A stretch of 64,000 bases of DNA from Ignavibacteria bacterium UBA2360. GTDB lineage: Bacteria; Bacteroidota; Ignavibacteria; Tepidaquicellales; OLB5. Numbering within the stretch: the first letter of the stretch is position 1; each line of letters opens with the position of its first letter. Under the pieces are notes generated by a model that worked only from the letters and a program-made list of their open reading frames with translations, had not been told where the DNA came from and made no database searches. This document shows, one piece after another, positions 52,068 through 61,505 of this stretch. The position numbers were made by a program, and so were the translations under genes. The stretch is from contig DDTQ01000011.1 of NCBI GenBank assembly GCA_002344125.1, positions 955,144 to 1,019,143 of the forward strand, given 5' to 3'.

Positions 52068-53891
52068 ATGAGAAATAATTTTAACAGAAACGCCCCTAAA
52101 ACATTTATTTTCATTTTGGCATTCACATGCCTGCTGTATCCGCCAGGTCATGGTATTTCGCAATCTTTCACAAAAGTCACCTCCGGTTCATTTGTTAACG
52201 ATGGCGGAGCTTCAAGAAGTGTTAACTTTGTGGATTATGATAACGACGGAGATCTTGATCTGTATGTTAGTAATGGCAAAAGATGGGGGCAGCGCAGCTT
52301 CCTTTACAGGAACGATGGCGGGAACTTCAACCGCGTATTTAATACCGGACCCGTAAACGATAGTTTGCCCTTTGACGGATCGAGCTGGGCTGATTTCAAC
52401 AACGACGGCTTGCTTGATTTCTGCACTGTTACATGGTATGATTCCGTCAGCGTTCTTTATAAAAATGATGGCGGTGGTAATTTCACTTTCCTCGGCAGTT
52501 CTCCGGTTGTGACTAACCGCGGCTTTTCTGAAACATGCAGCTGGGGCGATTATGACAGCGACGGGCTGCTTGATCTTATAGTTACCAACAGCAGGTCAAA
52601 TAATTCACGAAACCGGCTGTATAAAAATACCGGCAGCGGAAATTTTGTTAGTGTTGATTCCGGTGCCGTTTACAACAGCATTGGACTTCTTTCAAGAGGG
52701 GTCAACTGGGTTGATATTGATAATGATAGAGATCTTGATATATTCATTGCAAATGAATCAGGCGCTGTGAATTACATGTACAAGAATAACGGCGCGGGAT
52801 ACTTTACCGGCATAACCGGCGTGCCGCCAACTACAAGCGGCGGCGTATCATGGAGCTCCAGCTGGGGTGACTATGATAATGATGGCGATCTGGATCTGTT
52901 TGTTGCTAATAATGAAAATCAAAAGAACTTTCTTTTCAGAAATGAAGGTAATTTCGGTTTCACGCAGATTCTTAATGACCCTATTGTAAATGAAAACGGA
53001 TATTTCGCATCTTCAGGATGGGGTGATTACGATAATGACGGAGATCTTGATATGTTTGTTACCCAGGCATACGGACCCGCTAACGTGCCTCTGGTAAATT
53101 GCCTGTATAAAAATCTGCTAGTAGAATCAGGCACCCCGTCATTTGAGAAGATCACAGACGGGGAAATAGTGAATGATCTGGGATACTCTTTCGGTTTTGC
53201 CTGGGCTGACTGGGATGCAGATGGCGATCTGGACCTGTTTACAGCTAATACATATGGCGAAAATCAGAATAATTATGCTTATTTGAATAATGGCAACGCA
53301 AACAAATGGATCATCATAAAATTAGCGGGTGCTAATGCAACTAATATCTCTCCTATATCGTCTAAAGTTAAAGTAAGGGCAATTCTAAGCGGTAATCCGG
53401 TTTGGCTGATAAGAACAGTTGACGGGCAATCCGGGTATTGCGGGCAGAACATGGACCTGCATTTCGGTCTTGGCAATACGCCTGTAATAGATAGCATTGT
53501 TGTTGAATGGTCCTCCGGTATGACTGAAACCTATACCGGCGTACAGGTGAATCAAATAATACGCATCGTTCAGGGGTCAGGTATTATTGGCATTGAAAAC
53601 AACGGAACTGAGCTTCCCGAAGGTTTTAACCTGGAGCAAAATTATCCAAATCCGTTTAATCCTGAAACAACTATTAAGTTTTCTATCCCTAACGCCATGG
53701 GCCAGAAAAATATCAGCCTTAAGATCTACGATGTTAACGGCAAGGAGGTTACAAATCTTGCTGAAGGCAAATTCAGTCCGGGCGAATATGAAATCAAGTG
53801 GATGGCCGGAAATAACCCCAGTGGCGTATATTTCTACAAGCTCAATAGTGCCAATTTATCTATAACTAAAAAAATGATCCTGATCAAGTAA
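52068..53891 (+). CDS. T9SS type A-sorted FG-GAP/ASPIC-UnbV protein
   Basis: The ATG at 52068 is chosen (MRNNFNRNAPKTF), giving 607 residues and a signal peptide; the frame is open from a TTG at 52038. Six VCBS/FG-GAP repeats with calcium-type loops (DYDNDGDLDLYV, DFNNDGLLDF, DIDNDRDLDIFI, DWDADGDLDLF) form an integrin-like propeller. A UnbV/ASPIC domain follows (about 420-505, RTVDGQSGYCGQNMDLHFGL, VVEWSSGMTETY). The C-terminus is a T9SS type A domain (EQNYPNPFNPETTIKFSIPN, PSGVYFYKL, KKMILIK). Exported and surface-associated; the ligand is unknown. Confidence 0.9.
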   Translation: MRNNFNRNAPKTFIFILAFTCLLYPPGHGISQSFTKVTSGSFVNDGGASRSVNFVDYDNDGDLDLYVSNGKRWGQRSFLYRNDGGNFNRVFNTGPVNDSLPFDGSSWADFNNDGLLDFCTVTWYDSVSVLYKNDGGGNFTFLGSSPVVTNRGFSETCSWGDYDSDGLLDLIVTNSRSNNSRNRLYKNTGSGNFVSVDSGAVYNSIGLLSRGVNWVDIDNDRDLDIFIANESGAVNYMYKNNGAGYFTGITGVPPTTSGGVSWSSSWGDYDNDGDLDLFVANNENQKNFLFRNEGNFGFTQILNDPIVNENGYFASSGWGDYDNDGDLDMFVTQAYGPANVPLVNCLYKNLLVESGTPSFEKITDGEIVNDLGYSFGFAWADWDADGDLDLFTANTYGENQNNYAYLNNGNANKWIIIKLAGANATNISPISSKVKVRAILSGNPVWLIRTVDGQSGYCGQNMDLHFGLGNTPVIDSIVVEWSSGMTETYTGVQVNQIIRIVQGSGIIGIENNGTELPEGFNLEQNYPNPFNPETTIKFSIPNAMGQKNISLKIYDVNGKEVTNLAEGKFSPGEYEIKWMAGNNPSGVYFYKLNSANLSITKKMILIK

Positions 53892-53978
53892 TGTTTGTAA
53901 AATACATAATAACAGAAGATTATGCGCATAAACCCTAACGCTTTGTCGGGAATCTAATAATATACATAAGCAGTTATA

Positions 53979-54008
53979 TTGTTTATTATATAAAAATTTA
54001 TAACTTTG
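53979..54008 (+). promoter_or_regulatory. Promoter of the DUF5916 gene with long leader
   Basis: TTG at 53979-53981, 19 nt, TAACTTTG at 54001-54008: good match to the Bacteroidota consensus. If used, the transcript starts near 54014 and has about 450 nt of leader before the ATG at 54467. Confidence 0.6.
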
Positions 54009-54247
54009 TAGTACTAAATATTAATGGTGCGTTAATATTGTTAAAATGAAGCGGTATTCATTGTTGTTTTAAGCTTTCCTTAGTCACACAATGGATATTC
54101 GGGAGTCTAACATACAATAGATGTTCAGCGTATCATTAATTTAAGGAATTCGTTCTATTGAAGTAAACCTTTTTAAAAACAGAAGCATCAAAAGATAAAT
54201 TCAGTTTGGTTAAACAAACTCAGAATTTCTCCTTCTGGAAAAGAATG

Positions 54248-54398
54248 AAAGAGCAGTGCGATTGGGCGACGCTTGTTTTGAGGGCTCAAGCGTGAAGGCG
54301 GCTTAGTTAAAAGTAGGCTGCTGCCTGTCTCTAAAATTATTAACCTGTATTTGACCCATAGGCTATATTTTTTGAGACAGGCATCGCACAAGCTCTTT
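54248..54398 (+). ncRNA. Structured element of unknown class in a 575-bp gene-free stretch
   Basis: The ends AAAGAGC (54248-54254) and GCTCTTT (54392-54398) pair, followed inward by TGCGA / TCGCA. Inside are a hairpin CGCTTG / CAAGCG (54270-54292 region) and a long stem TGCCTGTCTC / GAGACAGGCA flanked by A-run / T-run pairing. An upstream hairpin AGTTTG / CAAACT lies near 54206-54221. The element could be a leader or small RNA, or a 151-bp MITE-like insertion with imperfect terminal repeats. The remainder of 53892-54466 is AT-rich and shows nothing else besides the promoter. Confidence 0.45.
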
Positions 54399-54466
54399 TA
54401 TATCTCCTTCGTATAAAAAGCAATTTTCAATAAACGATATATTTAAAAAAGATTTAAATTAAATTG

Positions 54467-56578
54467 ATGATAAATTTTTTCACAAAAATATTTCTAAGCG
54501 TGTTATTTCTTTTTTTTCTTGCCGCATCAATAAATGCGCAGGAAGGAAATGAAATTGCAGGCGATGAAAAAACCTCTCCTGAAAAAACCTCTCCCGAAAA
54601 AAGATCCGAAACAAAAGTTGACGGTATAATTACTGATAGTGAATGGGCTGATGCGAAAATATTCAGAGATTTCAATATGATGATCCCGAAATCTGACAGC
54701 AAAGATTATGATAGCACCATTGCGTATATCAAACAGGATAAACAGGCAATCTATGTTGCAATTAAATACTGGCCAAAAGGAAAACTGATCAGGCAATCTT
54801 TAACTCGTGACAGAAGTACAGAAGAGGAGAATGAATTTTTTATTCTGCTCGATCTGGAAAACAAAGGGCAAAACGGGTATATTTTTGTAGTAAGCTTTCT
54901 GGATAACCAGCGCGATGCGCTTGTTTATAACCAGCGCAACCAGTCCTACGAATGGGACTGGCAGTGGGAAAATAAATCAAAAATTATCCGTGAACCAAAA
55001 GACGGCCAGCCCGGATATGTTGAACTTGAAATCAAAATTCCTGTTGATAGGATCCAGAATAAGAACAAAAAGCAGTTCGGCATTGATCTTCAGCTCTTTT
55101 CATACAAGCCTGACGGCAATTATTATTATTATTCTATAGCGCGTGATGCAGAATTACTTAACCTGAAAAATCTGCATAAATTTGATATTACTACACCGTT
55201 TGATGAAAAACTGAACCTGCGTTTCAACTTGACGCCTTATATTATGGCTAATAAGTTCAATAATCTGGATGGCGCCTTTAAATATGGCGGTGAATTTGCC
55301 GTGAGCCTTGATAAACATAAATTAAAAAGTACTTTTCATACAGATGAATCAACACTAGAAGCTGATCCGTTCCGGTTCTCCTTTTACGGCAGACCCATTT
55401 TCCTGCAGGAAAAGCGGCCGTTCTTCAGTAAGGACCTGGATCTTTTCAATACTCCGATAAACCTGTTCTACACACGCGCAATTTCAAACATAGATTATGG
55501 TTTTAACTATACTTACCGCAGTGATAAATTTAAACTTGGCGCAGTGTATGTTCAGGAAGATACCATTCCTTTTTCCCCGGGCTCAAAACGTTCGTTTATC
55601 GCGGCAAGACCCAAGTTCAATTTTAAGGATTTTAATATAGGCGGACTTATTGTTCATACCCGGGATACACTCAATAATTTCAAAGAAACAGTAGTTGATG
55701 TGGATGCAAAGATCAAGGGACCTTCAAGGTTCTGGTTTATTCCCCAGGTAGCAAGAAGTTTCAATTCAGATGGTACAGGCGCGAATATGTACAATGCCTA
55801 CCTGTTTTTTGAAAGCAACAGTAACGGTGGACCCTTTATGGATGCATCATATACAAGATATGATTCAAACTTCAACGCTTCAACACTATTCAATAACTAT
55901 GGAAATAATTACGATGAGATAAGCCTGAGCGGAGGGTACCAATTCGTAAGGAATACTCCAACGTTCAGCAATATCAGTATCAACGCAGGCTATTACAGAG
56001 CCAGGGTATTAAGTGACGGATTCAACTATCAAAATGGGGCTAATCTGAATCTTTTTTACAAGGTTAATGGGTGGCTGAGCGCGTCCCATTCTATCAATTT
56101 TGATAGACCCAATGAATATGATAATTCCGGAAACATAATGCTCAACGATGACGGTTCGTATCTTGTGCGTAATAACATCCTCACCGAGCATTACGCGAAA
56201 GTATTATTCGGCAGCTACGCGATCAGTGCCGGATTTTACGGCGGCAAATATTTCGGTAACACACTTGTTAATCCGTATGCTAACATCGATCTTTCATTTT
56301 TTGGAAGGTTACGCTTACTTGGAAGCATCAATTACCGCAGTGAAGGTGATATAAAACAAACCATCTACAGCGTGAAACTTGATGTTAAGTTGTTTGATAA
56401 ACTCTACCTCAGGTCATACTACCAGAAAGATACATACGGAAAGCGGGCTTTGTGGAATACAATGGTACAATATGAATTTTTCGGCGGCAGCAACGTTTAT
56501 TTGGTACTTAATCTTGATGGCGACCGCCTGCAGTACACAAGGAGATATTTTAAGGTCAGCTATGAATTCAATTTTTAA
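54467..56578 (+). CDS. DUF5916 outer-membrane protein with N-terminal CBM9-like domain
   Basis: The ATG at 54467 follows an in-frame TTG; 703 residues with a signal peptide (ends near SINAQEG). A short tandem repeat (TSPEK twice, then SPEKR) precedes a CBM9-like domain (about 50-210: VDGIITDSEWADAKIFRDF, AIYVAIKYW, ELEIKIPVDR). The rest is a DUF5916-type beta-barrel, with FQEKRPFF-like FLQEKRPFFSKDLDLF, ending in VSYEFNF with the terminal aromatic residue of outer-membrane barrels. Such proteins are common in Bacteroidota and may bind or pass carbohydrates. It has a long leader with a structured element. Confidence 0.87.
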   Translation: MINFFTKIFLSVLFLFFLAASINAQEGNEIAGDEKTSPEKTSPEKRSETKVDGIITDSEWADAKIFRDFNMMIPKSDSKDYDSTIAYIKQDKQAIYVAIKYWPKGKLIRQSLTRDRSTEEENEFFILLDLENKGQNGYIFVVSFLDNQRDALVYNQRNQSYEWDWQWENKSKIIREPKDGQPGYVELEIKIPVDRIQNKNKKQFGIDLQLFSYKPDGNYYYYSIARDAELLNLKNLHKFDITTPFDEKLNLRFNLTPYIMANKFNNLDGAFKYGGEFAVSLDKHKLKSTFHTDESTLEADPFRFSFYGRPIFLQEKRPFFSKDLDLFNTPINLFYTRAISNIDYGFNYTYRSDKFKLGAVYVQEDTIPFSPGSKRSFIAARPKFNFKDFNIGGLIVHTRDTLNNFKETVVDVDAKIKGPSRFWFIPQVARSFNSDGTGANMYNAYLFFESNSNGGPFMDASYTRYDSNFNASTLFNNYGNNYDEISLSGGYQFVRNTPTFSNISINAGYYRARVLSDGFNYQNGANLNLFYKVNGWLSASHSINFDRPNEYDNSGNIMLNDDGSYLVRNNILTEHYAKVLFGSYAISAGFYGGKYFGNTLVNPYANIDLSFFGRLRLLGSINYRSEGDIKQTIYSVKLDVKLFDKLYLRSYYQKDTYGKRALWNTMVQYEFFGGSNVYLVLNLDGDRLQYTRRYFKVSYEFNF

Positions 56579-56635
56579 TTCATAGAAAGATAAGTTTTAA
56601 TTCACATTCTTTTCCATAAATTTAAATGATCAGCT

Positions 56636-56992
56636 ATGCAAAAAGTTCTCTTAGCAGCAATTATCTTTGCCCTTCATAGCTTCATATTCGGGTCTTTGTT
56701 ACATTCAGGGGAAGTTTACGTAAACCCCCAAAAGCTTAAATATGAATACAAAGTGGAATCCGATCTTTCTGTCGAAAAATTCTCCGATGTTTTCTGTACA
56801 CGCCTCATTACCAAACATAAGTGGGAAAAAACGGGACTCGAAGTATCTGCAGATGAAACATATACCAGCCGTTTTAAATTCAAAGATGAAAATGCTCATT
56901 CATGGGAGTGTGAAGTACGTATCCAAAAAGATAAAACTACACCGCGCCAGATGGATGTTATTATGACCATGAACCCTCAACTTGAAAGCTGA
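56636..56992 (+). CDS. Small secreted protein of unknown function
   Basis: 118 residues with a signal peptide (QKVLLAAIIFALHSFIFGSL). Mature part is charged with two Cys (DVFCTRLI and HSWECEVRI), likely a disulfide, and predicted beta strands. It starts 57 bp after the DUF5916 gene and is followed by a terminator, so it is probably cotranscribed. No family recognised. Confidence 0.7.
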   Translation: MQKVLLAAIIFALHSFIFGSLLHSGEVYVNPQKLKYEYKVESDLSVEKFSDVFCTRLITKHKWEKTGLEVSADETYTSRFKFKDENAHSWECEVRIQKDKTTPRQMDVIMTMNPQLES

Positions 56993-57024
56993 CCCCTCAA
57001 AGAAAAATTCATATTTTTAACACC

Positions 57025-57058
57025 AAAGCCGTTTATTTCTTAAACGGCTTTTTTTTTA
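57025..57058 (+). terminator. Rho-independent terminator
   Basis: AAAGCCGTTTA / TAAACGGCTTT, perfect 11-bp stem with a 5-nt loop and a run of T8. Confidence 0.9.
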
Positions 57059-57112
57059 GAAGATTTTTTAATTTCTTCGGATTTTTTAAACATAAATCGC
57101 TATTTTGCATTC

Positions 57113-58210
57113 ATGGTATTAAAATTTTTCAGGAAAGAGCTATCATTTATTATCGCAGTAATCTGCTTTAGTTTGCTGTACGTTCTTGGCAGCAGCCCAA
57201 TTATCAAAGAATCGCTTGCTGTTGAAGCGATCCTGTTCATATTGGTGTTTTCAGTGATAATTTATGCGGCTTTGGGGGTTGTACATCACGCCGAACTGCT
57301 TGCCTACAAATTCGGTGAACCATACGGTACAATGATCTTAACCCTTTCTGCGGTTACAGTTGAAATCATTATGATCGCAACAATGATGCTGCACGGAGAT
57401 TCTGATCCTCATGTAGCCCGCGATACAATTTTTTCCACACTTATGATCCTGCTCAACGGTTTAACCGGTCTTATCATGCTGATAGGGGGAATTAAATACG
57501 GCGAACAAAAATATAACCTGAAAAGTACCAATTCATTTTTTTCAATGATATTCGGCATTGTTGGTATCGGTCTGTTTCTGCCGCTTGTTATTCCGGTAGA
57601 AAATTACGCTTTATATGAAACATTCCTTATCATAGTTTGTTTGCTGCTTTATATCTTTTTCCTCAGGATGCAGTCAAAAGAACATAACTATTATTTCAAG
57701 TTCGAAGGACCAAAAAAGAATTTAACCACAGAACATGATCACCTGCCTGCAAAAAAAGATATTAGCTCCGTTTACCATTTTATCATGCTTCTGGCAACAA
57801 TTGGTGCCATTTCTATTTTGGCTGAAAGTCTTTCAGTCTATGTTGATGACGGCATAGAAAAGCTGCATCTGCCCGCGGCAGCTGCGGGATTGATAATTGC
57901 TATTATCATTGTCTCACCGGAAGCGCTCACAGCAATCAGGGCGGGATTGCATGACGATATGCAGCGCGTTATTAATATCTCTCTCGGCTCAATGCTTTCT
58001 ACAGTCAGCCTCACTATTCCCGCGGTACTCATTATCGGGCTGCTTATCGGACAAGATTTAATACTTGGGCTTTCCCCAATTCAATCATCCATGGTGATAA
58101 TTTCGCTTCTGGTTGGTATCTTAACCTGCAAAGATGGTGAAAGTAATGCGCTCCAGGGATTCATTCACTTTATTTTGTTCCTCACATTTGTATTTCTTAT
58201 ATTTGTTTAA
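57113..58210 (+). CDS. chaA: Calcium/proton antiporter (CaCA family, ChaA-like)
   Basis: 365 residues, about eleven membrane spans. Both CaCA alpha-repeats are present: HHAELLAYKFGEPYGTMILTLSAVTVE (with the acidic Glu in the membrane) and IIVSPEALTAIRAG in the second half. The charged, His-containing loop (KEHNYYFKFEGPKK, TTEHDHLPAKK) separates the halves. It exports Ca2+ or Na+/K+ in exchange for protons across the inner membrane. The next gene starts 12 bp after its stop. Confidence 0.87.
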   Translation: MVLKFFRKELSFIIAVICFSLLYVLGSSPIIKESLAVEAILFILVFSVIIYAALGVVHHAELLAYKFGEPYGTMILTLSAVTVEIIMIATMMLHGDSDPHVARDTIFSTLMILLNGLTGLIMLIGGIKYGEQKYNLKSTNSFFSMIFGIVGIGLFLPLVIPVENYALYETFLIIVCLLLYIFFLRMQSKEHNYYFKFEGPKKNLTTEHDHLPAKKDISSVYHFIMLLATIGAISILAESLSVYVDDGIEKLHLPAAAAGLIIAIIIVSPEALTAIRAGLHDDMQRVINISLGSMLSTVSLTIPAVLIIGLLIGQDLILGLSPIQSSMVIISLLVGILTCKDGESNALQGFIHFILFLTFVFLIFV

Positions 58211-58222
58211 ACAACTTCATCA

Positions 58223-59281
58223 GTGCGTATAGTATTCATATTATTTATTTTCTTCTCAGGCTCAATCAAGTGTGATTCAATCAGTATATTGTTTTTAGGT
58301 GATACTCACTTTGGTGAAAACTACCAGTATGACGCCAGGTTCAACAGGGGAGTCAATGTTATTGAAGAATACGGTTATGACTACTTCTTTGAAAACGTGA
58401 AGGAAATTCTCAGTTCAACAGATATTTCCGTATGTAACCTTGAAACTCCGCTGTTATCGGTACCGGAGACCATCAGCAGTCCAAAACCTTATGTACACTG
58501 GTCTGATCCTTTCAAAACCCCTGAATATCTTGTAAAGTATAATATCAAATTCGTTTCTCTTGGAAATAACCATGTGTTTGACAGGGGAGTTTCAGGTTTC
58601 AAAGAAACCACAGGCAGCCTTGAGAAATTTGGTATAAAATATTTTGGCGCGGGCAGCAATTCAACTGTTGGGGCGGCACCTCTCATTATAAACAAAAACA
58701 ATGTTAAATTTGTGATCTTTGGCGGATTTGAATACCGTGCCGGCTATGATACTTCATATGATTTCTACGCCGATTCTGTTAATGCCGGGGTTAACACGCT
58801 TGATACGATAACACTGAATGAGCAAATTTTTAAATACAGAAAGGAATTTCCTTCAGCAAAAATTATTATCTACCCGCATTGGGGCAGTAACTACAGAGAG
58901 GTTAAGCTGAGGCAAATTTCATTTGCCCATAGCTGGATTAATGCCGGCGCTGATCTTATCATTGGTCACGGCGCGCACACTGTCCAGGAAATTGAAATGT
59001 ATAACGGAAAATGGATTATTTATAATATCGGAAATTTTATCTTCAACTCACCGGGGAGATACAGGTCAACCGGGGCAAGGCCTTACAGCCTGATAACGAA
59101 ACTGGTAACTGGAAATAACAAAGAGAGAATATTCTTGTACCCAATTTTCACAAACAATAAAGAAAATGATTATCAAGTTAGAGAGTTGAGCAGTGAAGAA
59201 TTCACTGAACTTGAAGAATTTCTTTTGAAAGGGAAGTTTGAATATTTCGCTCATAAGAATGAATATTTTGAGCTAAAATGA
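58223..59281 (+). CDS. CapA-family phosphoesterase-like protein
   Basis: 352 residues from a GTG at 58223, with a signal peptide (RIVFILFIFFSGSIKCDS). The metallophosphatase-type core has FLGDTHFGE, VCNLETPL, SLGNNHVFDRG, YPHWGSNY and IGHGAHTVQEIE, then NIGNFIFNS. CapA proteins act in poly-gamma-glutamate export, but many stand-alone members work on other polymers, and no capBC genes are here. Twelve bp behind the antiporter gene, so likely coexpressed. Convergent with 59283: the stop codons are 1 bp apart. Confidence 0.85.
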   Translation: MRIVFILFIFFSGSIKCDSISILFLGDTHFGENYQYDARFNRGVNVIEEYGYDYFFENVKEILSSTDISVCNLETPLLSVPETISSPKPYVHWSDPFKTPEYLVKYNIKFVSLGNNHVFDRGVSGFKETTGSLEKFGIKYFGAGSNSTVGAAPLIINKNNVKFVIFGGFEYRAGYDTSYDFYADSVNAGVNTLDTITLNEQIFKYRKEFPSAKIIIYPHWGSNYREVKLRQISFAHSWINAGADLIIGHGAHTVQEIEMYNGKWIIYNIGNFIFNSPGRYRSTGARPYSLITKLVTGNNKERIFLYPIFTNNKENDYQVRELSSEEFTELEEFLLKGKFEYFAHKNEYFELK

Positions 59282-59282
59282 A

Positions 59283-59849
59283 TTACTTGCCCCTTAGAAC
59301 AGTTAAACTGATCGTATTTGAGAGCAGTTCACCTTCCCATGCTGTTACGAATTCTTTGCTGGTAACATCTGTATATCTTCCGTTTACAAGGTAGTAATTA
59401 TCATCTTTAGTCAGTTGCCTTCGGTATGTTAAATTAAACTTCCATTCACCCTGCGGCGGAGCGCCGCGGCACGGCCAGAATATATCAAACTCACCGTTGT
59501 AAACTAGTGAATCATTTGGCGCGATCTTCTCGAATGACCCGTACTGATTGAATATGTAATTCCTGTTAATATCTTCACCATTGATCTTCTGCGCTTCCAT
59601 ACGGAAACAGTGACTATAACCCGTATATCCCTCGCCGGTATATGTAAGCTCAAAGAATGGTTCGCATTTTATATAGATGGAATCAGATGTATTGTTGTAA
59701 AACGTATAATCTAAAAGTATCGGGTCAGTGTTTTCATTCAGTGAATATATTTTCCGGTATTCACTCTTATTTGTTGAAATTTTTACCGTCACATCCTGTG
59801 AAAAAATATTTACAGATACTGCAAGTATTAATAGAAAGATCGTTTTCAT
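59283..59849 (-). CDS. Secreted protein of unknown function
   Basis: 188 residues with a signal peptide (ends near NIFSQDVTV). Beta-rich pattern (DYTFYNNTSDSIYIKCEPFF, NDSLVYNGEFDIFW) like an Ig-type fold of the proteinase-inhibitor/DUF class, with two Cys. The ATG overlaps the stop of the dehydrogenase gene by four bases (ATGA), showing translational coupling. No family assigned. Confidence 0.7.
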   Translation of the reverse strand: MKTIFLLILAVSVNIFSQDVTVKISTNKSEYRKIYSLNENTDPILLDYTFYNNTSDSIYIKCEPFFELTYTGEGYTGYSHCFRMEAQKINGEDINRNYIFNQYGSFEKIAPNDSLVYNGEFDIFWPCRGAPPQGEWKFNLTYRRQLTKDDNYYLVNGRYTDVTSKEFVTAWEGELLSNTISLTVLRGK

Positions 59850-60796
59850 TTTTGCCTCTGCGAAATTATAAATTTTCGGATATTCCCGCAGGTATCTTCT
59901 ATCATAGCTCTTACCGCTTCTGCGGTGTGGGCTGATTTATGCGGAGACATAACAACATTCGGCAGTTCCCAAAACGGGTAGTTTGCGGGCATTACAGGCT
60001 CTTCACTTTTCCCGGGGTATTTGTACCAAACATCAATTGCCGCTCCTGCAAGGATACCATCCTTTGATCCATTATACATTGCTTCTTCATGAATTGTTTC
60101 ACCTCTGCCAACGGTAATAAGGTACTTTCCTTTCATTCCGGCGATTTTTTCAGCATTTATAATATGTCTTGTTTCCGGATTCAGGGGTAAAACATTAAAT
60201 AATACGTCACTTCTTGCTATTACTTCATCAATATTATCTGAAATTTCATCAGCAGGATCGTTATCTTTTGATTCTGCGTTCCGCTTAAAACCAACAATGA
60301 AGCAATCAAATGCCTTCAGATACTTTGCTATATACTTTCCGATATGACCGTATCCCAGAATGCCGATATTTTTATTCCTTATTGATTGCCACATATCACC
60401 TGCTTCTTTAGTGCGGTTCCATATACCTCTGCTAAGATCGTTGTGGAAAGTATTTATCTTACCCAGCAGCGCAAGCGCCATTGCAACGGCATGCTCCGCA
60501 ACATAAGGAGCGTTTGCATGAGTATTGTATAGCTTAATATTCTTTTTATTAATAACATCTAACGGAAAATTATTCAATCCCGTAAAGGGTACAATCACAG
60601 CACAAAGTTTTTCAGCAGATTCAATTTCCTCAGTAGTCAATTTACCGGCAATTACTGCATCAGCTTCCTTTATGGCGCTGATTCTGTTTTCAGGAATTTC
60701 ATTTACTGCAAAAGTGACCCCCGGAAACTCACTCTTAAGCACCTCTAAAGGCGCGTCCCAATCTTCACTAAGTTTGCTCAAAAATAGTATTTTCAT
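59846..60796 (-). CDS. D-isomer-specific 2-hydroxyacid dehydrogenase
   Basis: 316 residues. NAD-binding Rossmann motif GILGYGHIGKYIAKYL, the hydride-transfer region VGRGETIHEEAM (Arg replaced by the VGRG context), LPLNPETRHIIN and the catalytic His in MSPHKSAHT. The substrate is not evident; hydroxypyruvate, glyoxylate or lactate reductases share these marks. It is the first gene of a two-gene operon with the secreted protein. Confidence 0.87.
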   Translation of the reverse strand: MKILFLSKLSEDWDAPLEVLKSEFPGVTFAVNEIPENRISAIKEADAVIAGKLTTEEIESAEKLCAVIVPFTGLNNFPLDVINKKNIKLYNTHANAPYVAEHAVAMALALLGKINTFHNDLSRGIWNRTKEAGDMWQSIRNKNIGILGYGHIGKYIAKYLKAFDCFIVGFKRNAESKDNDPADEISDNIDEVIARSDVLFNVLPLNPETRHIINAEKIAGMKGKYLITVGRGETIHEEAMYNGSKDGILAGAAIDVWYKYPGKSEEPVMPANYPFWELPNVVMSPHKSAHTAEAVRAMIEDTCGNIRKFIISQRQK

Positions 60797-60829
60797 GTTC
60801 CGAATTGAAGTTTGTTTAAAATTATTGAT

Positions 60830-60880
60830 TTGCGAGGAGTGAAACGCCGTGCCCGCCTTTGGAGCGGACGAAGCAATCTC
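60830..60880. repeat. Dispersed palindromic repeat
   Basis: A GC-rich stretch with ends TTGCGAGGAGTGA and CGAAGCAATCTC, of the kind seen as REP/ERIC-like intergenic repeats. A shortened copy in reverse orientation (CCTTTGCGGAGCCGGACGAAG read on the minus strand) seems to lie within leader copy B at about 40921-40947. Confidence 0.45.
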
Positions 60881-60924
60881 AACAATTCATTATTTTAAGT
60901 TGCCCCTGTGTCAGTACAGCTTTT

Positions 60925-61413
60925 CTACCATCCTTCAGAGCCTTCTTCGCCTTTAAACGGACCCACAATATTCTTTGTTATCCAGCCGCCGTAAAATTTG
61001 CCGGGCTGAGGTATCACAAGCTCATTATTTACATAACACTCATCCATCTTTTGCGCGTAGAATGCCATATGATCCTTCAGCTTTGCAAATGCCGGCACGG
61101 GTTTTGGATAGTACCAGCATGCATATCTAACCTGTTTACCTCCTGCATTCAAATGGTAATAACTTGCCTCGCCCTTCCACTCACAAAATGAATGATTATC
61201 TGCACTTTCCAGTAAATCCATATTCACATCCTCAGGGGGCAGATAATATACCGGCGGGTGAGAGGTTTCAAGCACACGTTTGGCATTTGTTGTTTCGGCA
61301 ATAACTATGCCGCCGCAGATTATCTTTATTCTTCCTGCAAAATCCTCAATGCGGGGCGGCCTGGGGTAATCCCATACACTTTCTTCGCCGGCGTTTGGTT
61401 TTATTGGTTTCAT
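60925..61413 (-). CDS. DUF427 domain protein
   Basis: 162 residues, DUF427 throughout: WDYPRPPRIEDF, IAETTNAKRVLETSHPPVYY, PPEDVNMDLL, SFCEWKGEASYYHL and AFYAQKMDECYVN. A single-domain beta-barrel-like fold; the biochemical role is unknown. The GGWITKN end is typical of longer members. It lies behind the apaG terminator and is probably monocistronic. Confidence 0.9.
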   Translation of the reverse strand: MKPIKPNAGEESVWDYPRPPRIEDFAGRIKIICGGIVIAETTNAKRVLETSHPPVYYLPPEDVNMDLLESADNHSFCEWKGEASYYHLNAGGKQVRYACWYYPKPVPAFAKLKDHMAFYAQKMDECYVNNELVIPQPGKFYGGWITKNIVGPFKGEEGSEGW

Positions 61414-61460
61414 GAGCTCTATTTTATAATTCTATTAACCCTTAGATTTGATACTTATAA

Positions 61461-61487
61461 AAAAAGGCAGAATATATCTGCCTTTTT
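61461..61487 (-). terminator. Rho-independent terminator of apaG
   Basis: AAAAAGGCAG / CTGCCTTTTT, perfect 10-bp stem with a 7-nt loop and T-runs on both strands; it serves apaG on the minus strand. Confidence 0.85.
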
Positions 61488-61505
61488 GATAATTTTAAGT
61501 TAATT

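Noticed and set aside
54188..54391. 67-residue minus-strand open frame with AAGGAG upstream of a TTG
   Set aside because: It lies across the paired strands of the structured element, has no recognisable pattern, and opposes the probable leader transcript. The structure explains the sequence better.
54256..54400. GTGCG start as a group II intron 5' end
   Set aside because: No domain V hairpin, no reverse transcriptase and too short; the match is a coincidence of five bases.
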